In this document: positions 1-8,725 of the stretch, one piece after another
Layout: every line of letters starts with the position of its first letter
How positions within the stretch are numbered: the first letter of the stretch is position 1
Source: Streptomyces sp. DG1A-41
Lineage (GTDB): Bacteria; Actinomycetota; Actinomycetes; Streptomycetales; Streptomycetaceae
DNA: 64,000 nucleotides
Direction of reading: 5' to 3'
Assembly (NCBI RefSeq): GCF_037055355.1
Contig: NZ_CP146350.1
Coordinates: 1,054,001 to 1,118,000, forward strand
The notes under the pieces: generated by a model
The model's database searches: none
What the model saw: only the letters and a program-made list of their open reading frames with translations
What the model was told of the DNA's origin: nothing
Position numbers and translations under genes: made by a program

Positions 1-571
1 TGGCGATGTCGGCACCAAGCTCTCGGGCGGCTGCGATGTTCGCCGTCGAGACGGTGGTGGCGACGGTGCAGCCCAGGTGCTTGGCGAGCTGGATCGCGAC
101 CGATCCCACGCCACCGGTTCCGCCGTGGATGAGGACGGTCTGGCCCTTCGTCACCTTGCCCATCTCGACGAGGGCCTGCCAGGCCGTGAGCGCGACGACT
201 GGAAGCCCCGCGGCCTCGACCAGGCTCACAGACCGGGGCACGGGTGCCATCGTGGCGGCGTCGACCGCGACGAACTCGGAGAAGGTGCCCGTGGCCACCA
301 AGTCGACATAGCCGTACACGTGGTCACCCACGGCGATGTCTCGTACCGCGGAGCCGGCCTCAACGACCTCGCCGGAGAGCTCACCGCCCATGACTTTGGG
401 CAGCCGGAACGGGAAGATTGCCTTGAACTCGCCGGAGCGGACCCGCTCGTCGGCATGGTTGACGCCCGACGCGACCATGCGCACGAGCACCTCATGGGGG
501 GCGGGGACCGGTACGGGCATCTCGACCTCCCGCAAGGGGGAGCCGTACCTCTCGAGGACGAAGGCCTTCAC
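1..571 (-). CDS. Zinc-type alcohol dehydrogenase / NADPH:quinone oxidoreductase, partial
   Basis: The reverse strand encodes the first 190 codons of a medium-chain dehydrogenase of the quinone oxidoreductase type; the rest lies beyond the left edge. The start is GTG at 571-569 with GGAG eight bases upstream. The N-terminal GroES-like part ends near residue 125 and is followed by a Rossmann loop (IHGGTGGVGSVAIQLAKH). Such enzymes move hydride from NADPH to quinones or enones in the cytoplasm. It is the last of three oxidoreductase genes on this strand below a divergent TetR gene, 138 bp after the aldo/keto reductase, so co-transcription is possible but not shown. No zinc-ligand cluster is visible in the visible part, which favours the quinone-reductase branch. 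Confidence 0.85.
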   Translation of the reverse strand, partial: MKAFVLERYGSPLREVEMPVPVPAPHEVLVRMVASGVNHADERVRSGEFKAIFPFRLPKVMGGELSGEVVEAGSAVRDIAVGDHVYGYVDLVATGTFSEFVAVDAATMAPVPRSVSLVEAAGLPVVALTAWQALVEMGKVTKGQTVLIHGGTGGVGSVAIQLAKHLGCTVATTVSTANIAAARELGADIA

Positions 572-709
572 GGAGCACTCCTAGCAAAGCGTTTCTGGGG
601 GCGGGTATCTCGGCGGCGGGCGCATCCCGAATGGCCGCCGTACTTCTTGAAATGTGTCGTTTTTCCGGCTGCGGCGCGGGCGCGTTGCGTCCTCAGCCGC
701 GTTCACTCA

Positions 710-1765
710 TCAGGCGGCCGGCACGACCGGGGCGGCGACGCGGTCGGCGGTGCCTCCCTGGAGGCGGTCCAGCGAGGCGGTGACCCCCTCGTGGGGCTCG
801 CCGAGCGGCACCGCGCTGACCTCGGCCAGGCGGTTGTACTGCTCATCGGTCAGCTGGACGTCGAGGGCGCCGAGGTAGCTGTCGAGCTGGGAGAGGTTGC
901 GCGGGCCGATGATCGGGACGAGGGTGGCCACGGAGCGGGTGGCGCGCTCGCGCACCCAGGCGACCGCCACCTGGGCGGGTGTCACGCCGGTTTCCTCGGC
1001 GATGGCCAGGACGTTGTCGACGACGGCGGTCTTCTGGCCGGTGTTCTCGGTGTGGATGACCATGCCCAGGTCGCTCAGGCGCCCCTCGGCGGAGCTGCGG
1101 TACTTGCCGGTGAGCAGTCCGCCGCCGAGCGGGGACCACAAGGCTGCGCCGAGCCCGAGGCTCTCGGCCATGGGCAGGAGTTCACGGTCGGCGGTGCGCT
1201 CGACGAGGCTGTACTCGTGCTGGATGCCTACGATCGGGGCCCAGTTCTTCAGGTCCGCGAGGGTTACCGCGCGCGAGACGCGCCAGGCGGGGAAGTTGGA
1301 CAGCGCGGCGTGGTGGATCTTGCCGGCGCTCACCAGGTCGTCGAGCCCGCGCAGGAGTTCCTCCATCGGAGTGAGCCCGTCGGGGAAGTGCACCCACAAC
1401 AGGTCGATGTAGTCGGTCCCCAGGCGCTTCAGGCTGGCCTCGACCGAGGCGACCATGTTCTTGCGGCTGTTGCCGGTCTTGGAGATGTCCGGCCGCGGGG
1501 CGGCGCCGAGGGTGAACTTCGTGGCCAGGACGAAGTGGTCGCGGTCGGCGGAGATCAGCTTTCCGGTCAGTTCCTCCGACTCGCCGAACTGGTAGCCGTC
1601 CGCGCTGTCGAGGAAGGTGCCGCCTGCTTCGGCGAACCGGTCGAAGATCCGGCGTGCCTCGTCGGGCTCGGCGCCTGCGCCCCAGCCGGTGCCGAAGTTC
1701 GCGGTGCCGAGCGCGTACTCGGAGACACGCAGTCCGGTCCGGTGGCCGAAGGTCGTGTAGCGCAT
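710..1765 (-). CDS. Aldo/keto reductase
   Basis: A 351-residue aldo/keto reductase of the larger bacterial type (AKR11-13-like), reducing carbonyl compounds with NADPH in the cytoplasm. The tetrad is visible: Asp and Tyr in DSADGYQFGESEE, Lys in LATKF and His in LWVHFPD. The C-terminal part carries VPIIGPRN, typical of the cofactor-phosphate region. I start at the second ATG (1765), which has AAGGA six bases upstream; the ATG 15 bases earlier has no ribosome site. It lies 58 bp after the short-chain dehydrogenase on the same strand and is probably co-transcribed with it under the divergent TetR repressor. The substrate cannot be told from sequence. Confidence 0.92.
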   Translation of the reverse strand: MRYTTFGHRTGLRVSEYALGTANFGTGWGAGAEPDEARRIFDRFAEAGGTFLDSADGYQFGESEELTGKLISADRDHFVLATKFTLGAAPRPDISKTGNSRKNMVASVEASLKRLGTDYIDLLWVHFPDGLTPMEELLRGLDDLVSAGKIHHAALSNFPAWRVSRAVTLADLKNWAPIVGIQHEYSLVERTADRELLPMAESLGLGAALWSPLGGGLLTGKYRSSAEGRLSDLGMVIHTENTGQKTAVVDNVLAIAEETGVTPAQVAVAWVRERATRSVATLVPIIGPRNLSQLDSYLGALDVQLTDEQYNRLAEVSAVPLGEPHEGVTASLDRLQGGTADRVAAPVVPAA

Positions 1766-1822
1766 GAGATGTCCTTGCATGAGGGGTGTGAAGGTGGTCG
1801 CGCCGGGGTGGAGGGGTGAGCG

Positions 1823-2515
1823 TCAGTCCGCGTTCGGCTGGGGTGCCGCGGACAGACTCTGCTTGACGTACCGGCTGGTCTCGTCGGCGAGGATCTCGGG
1901 CAGGCCGGTCTCGATGCCGTACAGCGCCTGGGCCGCGACGTCGGCGGCGGCGACCTTCTGGTCGGCGGGCACGCCGGCGGCCATGTCGGTGTCCATGTAG
2001 CCGACGTGCAGCGCCGAAACGGTGATCCCGCGCGGCGCCAGCTCCTCACGGGTCGCGTCGCTCAGCGCCCAGGCGGCGGCCTTGGAGGCCGCGTAGGAGC
2101 CGAGTCCTGCCGGGTGGAACCAGGACAGGGCGGACAGGACGTTGAGTACGGCGCCGCCGCCGTTGCCCTCGATGACGGGGGCGAAGGCGCGTGTCGCGGC
2201 GAGCGGGCCGAAGAAGTTGGTCTCCATCTCCCGGCGCACCTCAGCCACGTCGCCTCCCATCAGCGTCGCGCCGGTGGAGATGCCCGCGTTGTTGATCAGC
2301 AGTGTCGCGTCGGACGCCACGCGGGCGGCCTCCTGTATCGACGCCTCGTCCGTGACGTCCAGCCGCAGCGGGATGACGCCCGGCACGTCGACCGTCTCGG
2401 GACGTCGGGCCGCGCCGTACACCTTCGCGCCGCGCTCGACGAGCTGGGCGGCCAGGTGCTGCCCGAGCCCCCGGTTTGCGCCGGTGACGACCGCGACCGC
2501 GTTCTTGAGTTCCAT
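1823..2515 (-). CDS. Short-chain dehydrogenase/reductase (SDR)
   Basis: A 230-residue classical SDR. The cofactor motif TGANRGLG is near residue 12, NNAGIS near 80, the catalytic Ser in LSALSW and the YAASK catalytic pair near 143-147. The length matches the family. It acts as an NAD(P)-dependent oxidoreductase in the cytoplasm; the acidic-free segment after the second strand (GAARRPE) suggests NADP use. It is the first gene of the leftward group and its promoter shares the 112-bp divergent interval with the TetR gene, which contains a palindromic operator. The natural substrate is unknown. Confidence 0.93.
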   Translation of the reverse strand: MELKNAVAVVTGANRGLGQHLAAQLVERGAKVYGAARRPETVDVPGVIPLRLDVTDEASIQEAARVASDATLLINNAGISTGATLMGGDVAEVRREMETNFFGPLAATRAFAPVIEGNGGGAVLNVLSALSWFHPAGLGSYAASKAAAWALSDATREELAPRGITVSALHVGYMDTDMAAGVPADQKVAAADVAAQALYGIETGLPEILADETSRYVKQSLSAAPQPNAD

Positions 2516-2558
2516 GCCTGCTCCTGGTCCTGACGGGTGCCGACGGCACCCACCCGAA

Positions 2559-2580
2559 TTAGATTACGCAATCAATCTAA
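2559..2580. promoter_or_regulatory. Palindromic operator between SDR and TetR genes
   Basis: TTAGATT (2559-2565) and AATCTAA (2574-2580) form a perfect 7-bp inverted repeat. A second pair, GATT and AATC, is nested inside it. The element is AT-rich in very GC-rich surroundings and lies in the divergent intergenic space, which is where TetR repressors normally bind. The prediction is that the local TetR protein represses both directions. Binding is inferred from position and symmetry only. Confidence 0.7.
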
Positions 2581-2627
2581 ACATGGAGTTACGATAGATG
2601 CCAGTCGACATCCAACGGGAGGTGGCC

Positions 2628-3188
2628 ATGGGCCGCGTATCGCAGGCGCAGGCGCAGGAAAATCGCAGGCGGGTGGTGGACACCGCCTCCCGGTTGTTCC
2701 GGGAGCAGGGCACGCAGGTCAGCGTCGCCGACCTGATGAAGGCGGCCGGTCTGACCCACGGCGCCTTCTACAAGCAGTTCGCCTCCAAGGAGGCGCTCGT
2801 CGACGAGGCCACCGCCCACGCCTTCGCCGAGCTCGCCCGGCGCTACACCGAGGGACTTGAGCGGTATGAAGGGCGGCGCGACGCCGCCCAGCAGGTGCTG
2901 ATCGACACCTACCTCTCCGTCGAGCACCGTGACGCCCCGGCGGACGGCTGTCCGGTCGCCGCGCTCGCCTCCGACATCGCGCGCGAAGGCGGGGGACGTG
3001 AGGCCCGTCGCGTCTACACCGAGGGGGTGGCCGACTTCGCCGACTTCCTCGCCACCGACGACCAGGACGGCGTCGTCCGCCTCTGCACCCTGTTCGGAGC
3101 GCTGGTCCTGTCCCGGGCCACCAACGGCTCCCCGCTCTCCGAGGAGATCCTCGCCGCCGCGCGCGCAGCCTTGACCGAAGCAGGCTGA
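2628..3188 (+). CDS. TetR/AcrR family transcriptional repressor
   Basis: A 186-residue TetR regulator. The N-terminal helix-turn-helix runs from VDTASRLF to GAFYKQFASKEAL (about residues 15-55), followed by a ligand-binding region with the CPVAALASDIA segment common in repressors of the YxaF/LmrA-like C-terminal type. I chose ATG 2628 because GGGAGG sits five bases before it; an ATG 30 bases upstream lacks a ribosome site. It is divergent from an SDR and aldo/keto reductase group with a palindromic operator between, so it probably senses an electrophile or substrate and derepresses these reductases. Confidence 0.92.
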   Translation: MGRVSQAQAQENRRRVVDTASRLFREQGTQVSVADLMKAAGLTHGAFYKQFASKEALVDEATAHAFAELARRYTEGLERYEGRRDAAQQVLIDTYLSVEHRDAPADGCPVAALASDIAREGGGREARRVYTEGVADFADFLATDDQDGVVRLCTLFGALVLSRATNGSPLSEEILAAARAALTEAG

Positions 3189-3360
3189 TCAAGGGCGCGG
3201 CGCGGGTGCACATCGACGGCACTGGGCGACGAGGCGTCCGTGGCCGGGCGGAGGCGGTGGGAGAAGGCCGCCGACGCCTGGCGCACCGGCCTCACCGTGC
3301 GCCGGACAGCGGTCAGTTCCCGGGCCGCACGCTCGTGAAGTGGAAGTTGCGCAGCCGACG

Positions 3361-3810
3361 TCAACGCGTCAGCAGGACTGCGATCTGCTCCCGGATGTCG
3401 CGCACGATCTCGTCGACGCTCGCGGCGACGTTCACACTCGCTGCCATCGCGAGGAACGTGACGGCGGACACGACGCGCGTCGCCGTTGCCGCGCCCGCCT
3501 CGCTGACCTGTGCGTCCCGGCACAGCACGGCGGCGACGGCATTCTCGGTCTGCCCGGTGATGGCGAGGGCTTCGCCGTGATGGGGCTCGGCGGGGTCGCC
3601 GAAAACCATCTCGCGCAGGTAGACGCGCCCGTTGTCGACCTGGGTCCGGTTGCATTCGACGACCGGCCGGACGATCGCCATCACGGCGTCCAGCGTGTCC
3701 GGAATGTTCTAGGCGTCCACCCGGCCTCGCTTGAGGGCTTCGGCGTAGAGGGAGTTCCGGACGAGCAGGAGCTCGCCCTTGGTCTTGGCGTAGAGGAAAA
3801 GCGTTCTGTG
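3361..3810 (-). pseudogene. Broken TetR-family regulator
   Basis: The reverse strand reads as a TetR protein beginning inside its helix-turn-helix (TLFLYAKTKGELLLVRN) and continuing in the same frame to a stop at 3361. An in-frame TAG near 3709-3711 interrupts it between RGRVDA and NIPDTLDA. Upstream of the recognition helix the sequence no longer resembles a TetR N-terminus, so the gene lacks its start and first helix. The second part (about 108 codons) has an ATG at 3684 but no DNA-binding domain. It is a decayed regulator remnant with no identifiable target. Confidence 0.7.
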
Positions 3811-4446
3811 GCCCGTCCTGGTGGCGCTCAGCCAGTGGGGCGAGACGTACGCCGTCGGCCCCGAGAGCCCGGGCCCCGTCCTGGACGTAACTCCCGCTGA
3901 CTGTGGCGCCCCGGTCCACGTCACCGTCCAGTGCTCCGCGGAGCACACCCCCCTGACTTCCGAGGACGTCACCGTCCGGCTGGGGTCAGGTGCGCGACGT
4001 CTCTCGTGAGCCGTTAGCCCCGGGCGGGCAGCCGGGTGATGGCGGAATGTCCTGGTACTGGAGACGCCGACCGCTTTCAAGAGGGTGATCGAGACGGTAA
4101 GTTCGCCGAACGGGCGAGCGTGCTTCCGAACGCGTCTGCGGAACCTGCGTCAAGCCCGGCAGCTTCCGCCTCCACGGCGACGGGCCGCGAGCCGGGATGC
4201 AGAGCACCTGCGAAACCTGCCGCATCTCCTGACACCAGACAACGCATCAGCGGTCAGCCCCGAAACGAACCGCCCGGGCGCCCCTCCCGCCCGTAGAGTT
4301 CTCCTCGGCCGCCGAGTTCGGTGGGACATGATGTTCGCCACACCCACAGCGGGGAATCGGACACCGTGCTCCGTCATAGCGCGACACGCGCCACAGGCTC
4401 GGCTCCAGCCCAAAGCGACACGACCTGCGAGGGACACGGTCTCTGC
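3811..4446. other. Non-coding or unrecognisable degenerate stretch
   Basis: About 640 bp between two pseudogenes. Short open frames exist on both strands because of the high GC content, but none has a ribosome site, a recognisable domain and consistent codon bias. A 62-codon forward frame near 3821-4009 has a Cys- and Val-rich end but matches no family I know. I see no RNA gene or mobile-element end here. Confidence 0.5.
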
Positions 4447-5221
4447 GAGAACAAATCTGCTGCGGGAACTGGACCTGCCGCGCCCGTCGGTGCGTCTGTT
4501 CCTGAACGGCGACGAGGAGATCGGCAGCCCCGCCTCCCGGCCGTTGATCGAGCGGCTGAGCGAGGACGCGGCGGCCACGCTCGTGTGCGAGGCGTCGGCC
4601 GGGCCCGGAGGGGGCACTGAAGACGTCCCGCAAGGGCGTCGGCCTCTTCGAGGTGGCGGTGGAGGGCGTGGAGGCACACGCGGGCCTCGATCCGGACCGG
4701 GGCGCCAGCGCCGTGCACGCGCTCGCCGAACTGGTCACCCGTATCGCCGGGCTGGGCTCCCGGGAGCGGGGCACGACGGTCAACGTCGGGGTGATCGGCG
4801 GCGGCACGGGCCGCAACGTCGTCGCCGGCCGGGCGAACTGCGGCATCGACGTACGGATCCCCGATCCCGCCGAAGCGGCCCGGACGTCGCGGCGCTGGCC
4901 TCCCTCGCGCCCTCCGATTCCCGGGTGCGGGTCTCGGTCACCGGCGGCTGGAACCGTCCCCCGATGGTGCCGACGCCCGCCTCCCGGCTTCTGTTCAAGC
5001 AGGCGCACGCGGCGGCGGAGGAACTGGGCCGACCCCTGCGGGAGACGGCCGTCGGCGGGGCGAGCGACGGCAACTTCGTTTCCGCGCTCGGCCGTCCCGT
5101 CCTCGACGGCCTGGGCGCGGTGGGCGACGGCGCCCACGCACGCCACGAGCACGTCCTGCTGGACCATGTCCCGCCGCGCACGGCGCTGCTGGCGGGGCTG
5201 CTCATGGCGGGGGCGGTGTAG
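4447..5221 (+). pseudogene. Peptidase M20 (ArgE/CPG2-like) remnant with two frameshifts
   Basis: Three pieces in changing frames join into the C-terminal two-thirds of an M20 metallopeptidase. The first piece (about 4447-4615) carries LNGDEEIGSPASR with the catalytic Asp/Glu region. The second (about 4615-4890) carries GVEAHAGLDPDRG, the dimerisation-domain motif, and GTTVNVG. The third (about 4890-5221) ends with GGASDGNF and HEHVLLDHVPPR, containing metal-ligand and substrate residues. Shifts lie near 4615 and 4890, and the N-terminal domain with the first zinc ligands is missing. The ancestor would have hydrolysed small peptides or acyl amino acids. Confidence 0.82.
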
Positions 5222-5342
5222 CCGGGGAAGGGCCGGGCGGTGCAGCCGGGGAATGACCGGGGCAAAATGCGGCCGGGAGTGGCCGCGCGGACGTCTCCCC
5301 GACCTCTGGACGCCCCCACTCGGGCTCGCCTAGGGTGCGACC

Positions 5343-5354
5343 GCAAGCGCTTTC
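5343..5354. promoter_or_regulatory. Candidate LacI-family operator upstream of GH115
   Basis: GCAAGCGCTTTC contains the perfect 8-bp palindrome AAGCGCTT (5345-5352), centred on CG, about 95 bp before the GH115 start. Streptomyces LacI-family sugar repressors commonly bind sites built on AAAGCGCTTT. One arm carries a mismatch, so this is a near-consensus site only. It suggests carbohydrate-responsive control of the glucuronidase. Confidence 0.45.
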
Positions 5355-5446
5355 TAGCCTGCCCATGCCAATCCCCGTGCGCGCAGCCCCCGCCGACGGC
5401 CCGGACGAGGAACCGACGCGGGCCTGACGCGGAAAGGCAGTGCCCC

Positions 5447-8434
5447 GTGCCGCACAGCGAACCCCACAGACCGTCGCACCCGTCATGGACCCGCAAGTCG
5501 TTCTTACGGGGAATGGCAGCCGTCGGCGCCGCCCCCCTGCTCCCCGCCGCCGTACTCCCCACCGCCACCGCCGAAGCCGCCCCCTCGGCCCGACCGGACT
5601 TCCCGCTGCTCCGTGACGGCACCCCCGCGGACGTGTTCGTGGACTCGGCGGACGACCCCGCCGTGATCCGCGCTGCCGGTGACCTCGTGGCGGACGTGGA
5701 GCGGGTCGGCGGCGTCACACCACGGTTGCTGCACACCGTGCCCCGGCAGGCCGAACTCCTGGTCGTGGTGGGGACGATCGGCGCGAGCCCGGTGATCGAC
5801 CGGCTCGTCCGGCACAGGCGCCTGGACGTCTCCCGGGTCGAGGGCCGCTGGGAGGCGTCCGTCACCCAGGTCGTGGACCGTCCGCTGCCCGGCGTGGACC
5901 GCGCCCTGGTCATCGCGGGCAGCGACCGGCGCGGCACCGTCTACGGCGTCTACGACACCTCGGAACGCATCGGCGTCTCGCCCTGGTACTGGTGGGCCGA
6001 CGTCCCGGTGGTCCGCCGCGACACGGTGACGGTCCCGGCAGGCCCCCTCGTACGCCACGAGCCCGCCGTCCGCTACCGCGGCATCTTCGTCAACGACGAG
6101 CAGAACCTCACCACGTGGTCCCGCCGCACCCAGGAGCCGGACAAGAACATCGGCCCCCGCACCTACGAGCGGGTCTTCGAGCTGCTGCTGCGCCTCAAGG
6201 CCAACTATCTCTGGCCCGCGATGCACCCGTACTCCGACTTCTTCAACAAGCACCGCGAGAACCCCGAACTGGCCGACCGCTACGGCATCGTGGTCGGCTC
6301 CAGCCACCCCGAGGCCATGCTCCGCAACGGCGTGCACGAGTGGGAGCCGTGGGCCGAGGAGCACCGCAACCCCGACGGCACCCTGCCGCTCTACGACTAC
6401 ACGGTGAACCCGGCCGTCATCTCCGACTACTGGCGGGCGCGGGCCCGGCAGAACGCCGGCTACGAGAGCAGCTGGACGATCGGCATGCGCGGCCTGCACG
6501 ACTCCGCGCTGGAGACGAAGTACGCCACCACGATCCCGGAGAAGGTCGCGGTGATGAACGACATCATCGCCGACCAGCGCCGCATCCTGGCCGAGGAAGT
6601 GGGCGAGGCGGCCGAACCGCAGATCTTCATCCCGTACAAGGAGGTCCTGGAGCTGTACAACGCGGGCGTCCAGGTCCCCGACGACGTCACGCTGATCTGG
6701 CCGGACGACAACCACGGCAACATGCGCCAGCTCCCGAACGAGGCGGAGCGCCGCCGCTCCGGCGGCAACGGCATCTACTACCACCTCTCCTACTGGGGCC
6801 GCCCCAGGAGCTATCTGTGGCTGGACACCACGCAGTTGAGCAAGGTGTGGCAGGAGCTGCGCCGGGTCCACGACCACCGGGCCGACCGGATGTGGATCTT
6901 CAACGTCGGTGACATCAAGTCGATCGAGACGGGTCTGTCCTTCTGCCTGGACATGGCGTGGGACGTGGACCGCTGGGGCCCGGGGAACGTCGAGGACTTC
7001 CTGGTGGAGTGGGCCGGGCGCCAGTTCGGCAGGCGCCACGGTTCGGAGATCGCCGCCATCCGCACGGAGTACTACCGCCTGGCGGCGGAGCGGCGCCCGG
7101 AGTTCATCGACAAGTCGGTCTTCTCCACGGTGCACCACGGGGATGAAGCGGAACGCCGGATGTCCGCCTACGAGCAGTTGCTGTACCGGGTGCGCAAGCT
7201 GGGTGCGAAGCTGCCCGAGCCCTACCGCGACGCCTTCTACGAGCTGGTCGAATACCCGGTGCACGGCGCCTACTTGATGAATCTGAAGTACTACTGGGCG
7301 GACCGGAACGCGCTCGCCGTCCGCCAGGGGCGCGGCGCGGGCACCAACCGCTCCGCGGATCTGGCCGAGGCCGCGCACGCCGAGGAGCAGGCGATCACCC
7401 GCCGCTACAACGCGGAGATCGCGGGCGGCAAATGGGACGGCATCGTCAACCCCTACCCCTCCCAGATCCCGAAGGCCCCGGGCCGCCCGGCCGTCACGCG
7501 GGTGCCCCGCCAGGAGACCTCGGGCCTGGGCCTGGCCGCGGAGGGCAACGAAACGGGAGCGAGCCGGCCGCTCTCCTTCTCCTCCTACACCCGCGACCGC
7601 CGCTTCGTGGACGTCTTCAACACGGGTTTCCTCGCCCTCCAGTGGCAGGCCGAGCCGAGTCACCCGTGGATCCGGCTGAGCACCGCGGGCGGCGAACTCA
7701 CCGACCAGACACGGGTATGGGTGGAGATCGACTGGCCACGCGCACCGGAGGGCACCCACCACCCCACGCTGACCTTTACCGGCGCCGGCACGACCGCCGA
7801 GGTGCCCCTGCGGGTGGTCAACGACGGCGAACGGGCCCGGCAGCGCGCCCGCGGTTTCGTCGAGGCCCACGGCTACGTGTCGATCGACGCCGCGCATTTC
7901 GACCGCCAGGTGGAACGCGGCGGTGCCCGCTGGAGGGTCGTACGCGGACTGGGACGCCGCACGGCCGCTGTCGAGGCGGTCCCCACGACCGCACCACCGA
8001 TCACCGAGGACCTCCCCGCCCGGTCACCGGAACTGCGCTACCGGGTGCGCTTCACCAGCACCGGCACCTTCCCGGTGACCGTCTTCCGGCTGCCCTCCCT
8101 AGACGAGCGGGGCAAGCGCCGACTGGCGATCACCCTCGACGACCAGCCGCCGACGCTCCTGTCCGGCCAGGCGATCGCCACCGGCAACCGGGGTGACGCC
8201 TGGGCCCGCAACGTCGAGGAGGGCATCGAGAAGCTGACGGCCCGGGTGACCGTCGCGGAGCCCGGAGAGCATGTGCTGCGGGTGTTCATGACCGACCCCG
8301 CGATCACCGTGGACCAGATCGTCATCGACACGGGCGGGCTGCCCGCGAGCTATCTCGCGCCGCCGGAGAGCTACCACCGCGTCTTCAATCCCGGCCCCGC
8401 CGTCGCACCGGGCGCGGAGGCACCGGACCAATAG
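5447..8434 (+). CDS. Secreted glycoside hydrolase family 115 (alpha-glucuronidase)
   Basis: A 995-residue protein matching the full GH115 architecture. Members remove 4-O-methyl-glucuronic acid from xylan side chains. The start is GTG 5447 with GAAAGG nine bases before it. The N-terminus has a Tat-like signal (TRKSFLRG followed by an Ala-rich hydrophobic run, TAEAA cleavage region). An N-terminal alpha/beta domain (about 40-190) is followed by the catalytic barrel with VRYRGIFVNDE, LKANYLWPAMHP, WIFNVGD and the WPDDNHGN region. The last 250 residues are beta-sandwich-like (GNETGASRPLSF onwards). It is monocistronic, with a LacI-type palindrome upstream and a hairpin downstream. The specificity is inferred from the family. 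Confidence 0.93.
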   Translation: MPHSEPHRPSHPSWTRKSFLRGMAAVGAAPLLPAAVLPTATAEAAPSARPDFPLLRDGTPADVFVDSADDPAVIRAAGDLVADVERVGGVTPRLLHTVPRQAELLVVVGTIGASPVIDRLVRHRRLDVSRVEGRWEASVTQVVDRPLPGVDRALVIAGSDRRGTVYGVYDTSERIGVSPWYWWADVPVVRRDTVTVPAGPLVRHEPAVRYRGIFVNDEQNLTTWSRRTQEPDKNIGPRTYERVFELLLRLKANYLWPAMHPYSDFFNKHRENPELADRYGIVVGSSHPEAMLRNGVHEWEPWAEEHRNPDGTLPLYDYTVNPAVISDYWRARARQNAGYESSWTIGMRGLHDSALETKYATTIPEKVAVMNDIIADQRRILAEEVGEAAEPQIFIPYKEVLELYNAGVQVPDDVTLIWPDDNHGNMRQLPNEAERRRSGGNGIYYHLSYWGRPRSYLWLDTTQLSKVWQELRRVHDHRADRMWIFNVGDIKSIETGLSFCLDMAWDVDRWGPGNVEDFLVEWAGRQFGRRHGSEIAAIRTEYYRLAAERRPEFIDKSVFSTVHHGDEAERRMSAYEQLLYRVRKLGAKLPEPYRDAFYELVEYPVHGAYLMNLKYYWADRNALAVRQGRGAGTNRSADLAEAAHAEEQAITRRYNAEIAGGKWDGIVNPYPSQIPKAPGRPAVTRVPRQETSGLGLAAEGNETGASRPLSFSSYTRDRRFVDVFNTGFLALQWQAEPSHPWIRLSTAGGELTDQTRVWVEIDWPRAPEGTHHPTLTFTGAGTTAEVPLRVVNDGERARQRARGFVEAHGYVSIDAAHFDRQVERGGARWRVVRGLGRRTAAVEAVPTTAPPITEDLPARSPELRYRVRFTSTGTFPVTVFRLPSLDERGKRRLAITLDDQPPTLLSGQAIATGNRGDAWARNVEEGIEKLTARVTVAEPGEHVLRVFMTDPAITVDQIVIDTGGLPASYLAPPESYHRVFNPGPAVAPGAEAPDQ

Positions 8435-8446
8435 GCCGGTCACCGG

Positions 8447-8479
8447 CAGGCGCTTGGCACGGCCCATGCCAGGCGTCTG
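8447..8479 (+). terminator. Hairpin after GH115 gene
   Basis: CAGGCGCTTGGCA (8447-8459) pairs with TGCCAGGCGTCTG (8467-8479) across a 7-base loop, giving a 13-bp stem with two G:U-type mismatches. It starts 12 bp after the GH115 stop codon. No T-run follows, as is usual in Streptomyces. It probably ends the GH115 transcript. Confidence 0.65.
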
Positions 8480-8725
8480 CCATGACTGCCGTGTTCTTCA
8501 GGAGCACTGACAGGAACACGGATTGCGTAAACAGGAATTCAATAAAAAGCTGGGCGCATGCAGCAACCGTGATTCGCTCGACGCCCCTCCGTGCATCCGT
8601 GCGCCCCTACGGAGAAAGGATTCGGCGAGCCGTCGGCAGATTCCACTGGGCAGGACATGGGGCGAGCATCAAGTCGGTGCGACCGCACCGAGATCCCGTG
8701 TGCCAACTGAGGCAGGTGGTATTCG
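8480..8725. promoter_or_regulatory. Upstream region of the P450-terpene synthase pair
   Basis: About 245 bp without a supported gene. It includes a notably AT-rich patch near 8515-8555 (GGAATTCAATAAAAAGC), which may hold the promoter of the terpene operon. I could not assign clear -35 and -10 boxes or an operator. Confidence 0.4.

Noticed and set aside
77..1819. Long forward open frame over the oxidoreductase genes
   Set aside because: It is the mirror of the reverse-strand genes, has no ribosome site and no domain; the reverse strand shows intact motifs.
5240..5446. Longer N-terminus for the GH115 protein
   Set aside because: The GTG at 5447 has a ribosome site and directly precedes a Tat-like signal; the upstream 69 codons lack both.
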